Notes under the pieces: generated by a model
What the model was told of the DNA's origin: nothing
Seen by the model: the letters and a program-made list of their open reading frames with translations, nothing else
Databases searched by the model: none
Assembly: GCA_032000125.1 (NCBI GenBank)
Contig: DAMALH010000003.1
Span: 1-64,000, forward strand
Source of the DNA: Dryocola sp032000125
Lineage (GTDB): Bacteria; Pseudomonadota; Gammaproteobacteria; Enterobacterales; Enterobacteriaceae
DNA length: 64,000 nt
Reading direction: 5' to 3'
Part shown: positions 62,838-64,000 of the stretch, one piece after another
Layout of the letters: every line of letters begins with the position of its first letter
How positions within the stretch are numbered: the first letter of the stretch is position 1
Made by a program: the position numbers and the translations under genes

Positions 62838-63680
62838 TTAACCGCCAAAAGGTTTAGTGGCAGATTGGATAAGATTGCTGCGGCATTTTGCCGAAAATAG
62901 CGCCAGCAGGAACAGCAATACGCCGTTGACAATTTTTAGCCCAATCTCCCAGGCAGCCTGATAGCTCTGGTAAGCCTCTTCAAGCGACGTGTAGCTATTC
63001 GCAAGCCGCTGCAGGTTGCTCATATAATCAACCATCGATTTATCGCACTTAAAAGCCGCTGATCTTTCAGAATCGCCTAAATATTGCGCAATGCCTTTGA
63101 GGGTAGCTATTTTTGCTGCCAGCACTTCCTCATCTGAACTCGATCGCAGCCCGGTGGAAATAATTTTATTTTCTTTTGCCAGCGTCGCTTCGCACTCAAC
63201 CACCGCGGGCAAAGTGGCATCCAGCGTTTTAGCTACGGAATGGATTGATTTACGCACATCAGGCGAAAGATTGTCGTACCAGTAATAGGCGTCTTTGCCG
63301 TCCAGGGGTTTTAGCATGCCAATCACAAAGGGGGTTAAAGCGCGCCAGTAGGCAATGTAACGAAGCTCCAGCGTGTTCAGGTAAAGCACCTGAGCAGCAA
63401 TCTCGCCTTCCGTATGCGTATGCCCGATCGTTTCTTTATTCAGCACCTGCTTTTGCTGTAAATACTCATTACGGTATTGCAAAAGGCGCTCCGAATGTTC
63501 CAGCATATTATTTTCATAATATCCCGGCGCCACTGCCGGTAACGTTGAAGAATGATTAATGCCAATAACGTTTAGCCATCCCATTATCAACATAATGACC
63601 AGCGTAATAATTTCGTAGCGGTAATGCTGACAACGGTTTCTAAAAGTTTGCCACTGCTGAAAAATGCGAGCCCGACGCAT
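62838..63680 (-). CDS. uncharacterised two-TM sensor-like protein of the flagellar regulon
   Basis: A 280-residue protein not recognised. Short basic N terminus, TM1 about 23-42 (EIITLVIMLIMGWLNVIGI), about 200 mostly helical residues presumably periplasmic (with two Cys, VVECEAT and FKCDKS, that could pair), TM2 about 246-264 (GLKIVNGVLLFLLALFSA) and a short tail. This is the layout of a chemoreceptor sensor without HAMP or signalling domain. A good sigma-28 promoter lies just upstream and tsr just downstream. Confidence 0.8.
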   Translation of the reverse strand: MRRARIFQQWQTFRNRCQHYRYEIITLVIMLIMGWLNVIGINHSSTLPAVAPGYYENNMLEHSERLLQYRNEYLQQKQVLNKETIGHTHTEGEIAAQVLYLNTLELRYIAYWRALTPFVIGMLKPLDGKDAYYWYDNLSPDVRKSIHSVAKTLDATLPAVVECEATLAKENKIISTGLRSSSDEEVLAAKIATLKGIAQYLGDSERSAAFKCDKSMVDYMSNLQRLANSYTSLEEAYQSYQAAWEIGLKIVNGVLLFLLALFSAKCRSNLIQSATKPFGG

Positions 63681-63716
63681 ATTACACCTTATTTATGGAA
63701 TAAATTGATGAGTAAT

Positions 63717-63743
63717 CGATCGGCGGAAAAGCAAATTTCTTTA
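63717..63743 (-). promoter_or_regulatory. sigma-28 (FliA) promoter of the two-TM protein gene
   Basis: Bottom strand TAAAGAAA (63743-63736), 11-bp spacer, GCCGATCG (63724-63717): TAAAG and GCCGAT match consensus exactly, with the exact spacing. Ends 37 bp before the start codon. Confidence 0.75.
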
Positions 63744-63813
63744 GCTTAATTTTGCGCTATTCTTTCTGACAGAAAGCAGAAAATAAATCGCTGCGGGAAT
63801 AAACGACCGGGTT

Positions 63814-63846
63814 AAAAAGCTACATCGCCCTGCAACAGGACGATGT
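63814..63846 (-). terminator. rho-independent terminator of the right-edge gene
   Basis: ACATCGCCCTG and CAGGACGATGT (63822-63832 / 63836-63846) form a stem with one mismatch; the bottom strand ends in a TTTTT run (63818-63814). It lies 8 bp past the stop of the partial gene. Confidence 0.8.
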
Positions 63847-63854
63847 ATTCAGGG

Positions 63855-64000
63855 TCAGCTACGTTCGATATCTTTCGCGGCCCGGTCGAGGGTATCGATA
63901 ATTTTGTGCAGCGTCTCTTTCGGGATGTCGACGGTAGCCAGTTTGGTATTCAGCGCAATCTTGAAATTATGGATAGCGCGCTGAATTTCAGGGATACGGC
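63855..64000 (-). CDS. partial gene, C-terminal 48 residues
   Basis: Only the end is present: RIPEIQRAIHNFKIALNTK, then LATVDIPKETLHKIIDTLDR and AAKDIERS before TGA. Helical and charged; not recognised. Own terminator follows. The 5' part lies beyond the window. Confidence 0.7.
   Translation of the reverse strand, partial: RIPEIQRAIHNFKIALNTKLATVDIPKETLHKIIDTLDRAAKDIERS

Noticed and set aside
1..64000. CRISPR arrays, tRNA or rRNA genes
   Set aside because: No regular spaced repeats and no recognisable tRNA or rRNA sequence seen on reading through.

Overview
This window is enteric chromosome, from a member of the Enterobacteriaceae outside Escherichia proper; the genus cannot be fixed from sequence alone. 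The evidence is the set of E. coli-like orthologues in E. coli-like order (ydeE-eamA-marBAR-marC-sotB; ptrR-sad-glsB; rhmRDTA; pgaABCD; tyrP; tsr). It is the replication-terminus region. A perfect 28-bp match to the E. coli dif site lies at 37972-37999. The FtsK-orienting octamers I found (GGGNAGGG) are all on the top strand to its left and all on the bottom strand to its right. Two perfect MatP (matS) sites lie at 5234 and 51855. No rRNA, tRNA or CRISPR was seen. A 10-base N gap at 27530-27539 shows this is a scaffolded draft.

Left arm, 1-33.4 kb, is mostly backbone. It starts with the 3' part of urea carboxylase, a GntR regulator and the urea ABC importer urtABCDE (urea capture and ATP-dependent carboxylation). 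Then come a fused double acetyltransferase, the mar region (with its operator, sigma-70 promoter and marbox legible) and sotB. Next are a PhzF protein, ptrR/sad/glsB with an atypical chemoreceptor and a DUF1003 gene inserted, and the L-rhamnonate operon rhmRDTA, whose last gene is broken by the gap. The arm ends with dsbG, an AcuR-like/acuI pair, three small GNATs and a VF530 gene.

The dif neighbourhood, 33.4-47.5 kb, is accessory and partly AT-rich. It has a Tet-like MFS pump, an isochorismatase-type hydrolase, and a 2.4-kb IS1202/ISNCY-like element with recognisable terminal inverted repeats. That element carries a passenger gene for a membrane-anchored coiled-coil protein with a possible winged-helix end, and a transposase broken by an N-terminal deletion; it ends 24 bp from dif. 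On the other side lie a MacA-MacB-outer-membrane-lipoprotein efflux operon and a glucitol-family PTS operon. The PTS operon has a Gfo/Idh/MocA dehydrogenase instead of SrlD, a IIA protein lacking the usual phospho-histidine, a 38-bp operator-like palindrome and an RpiR regulator.

Right arm, 47.5-64 kb, holds a Fur-box-preceded YncE-like propeller plus TonB receptor, a lipoprotein sorbosone-dehydrogenase/DUF2231 pair, the pgaABCD biofilm polysaccharide operon with a long leader, and tyrP. It ends with tsr (textbook sigma-28 promoter) and an uncharacterised two-TM protein that also has a sigma-28 promoter and looks like a chemoreceptor sensor without a signalling domain.
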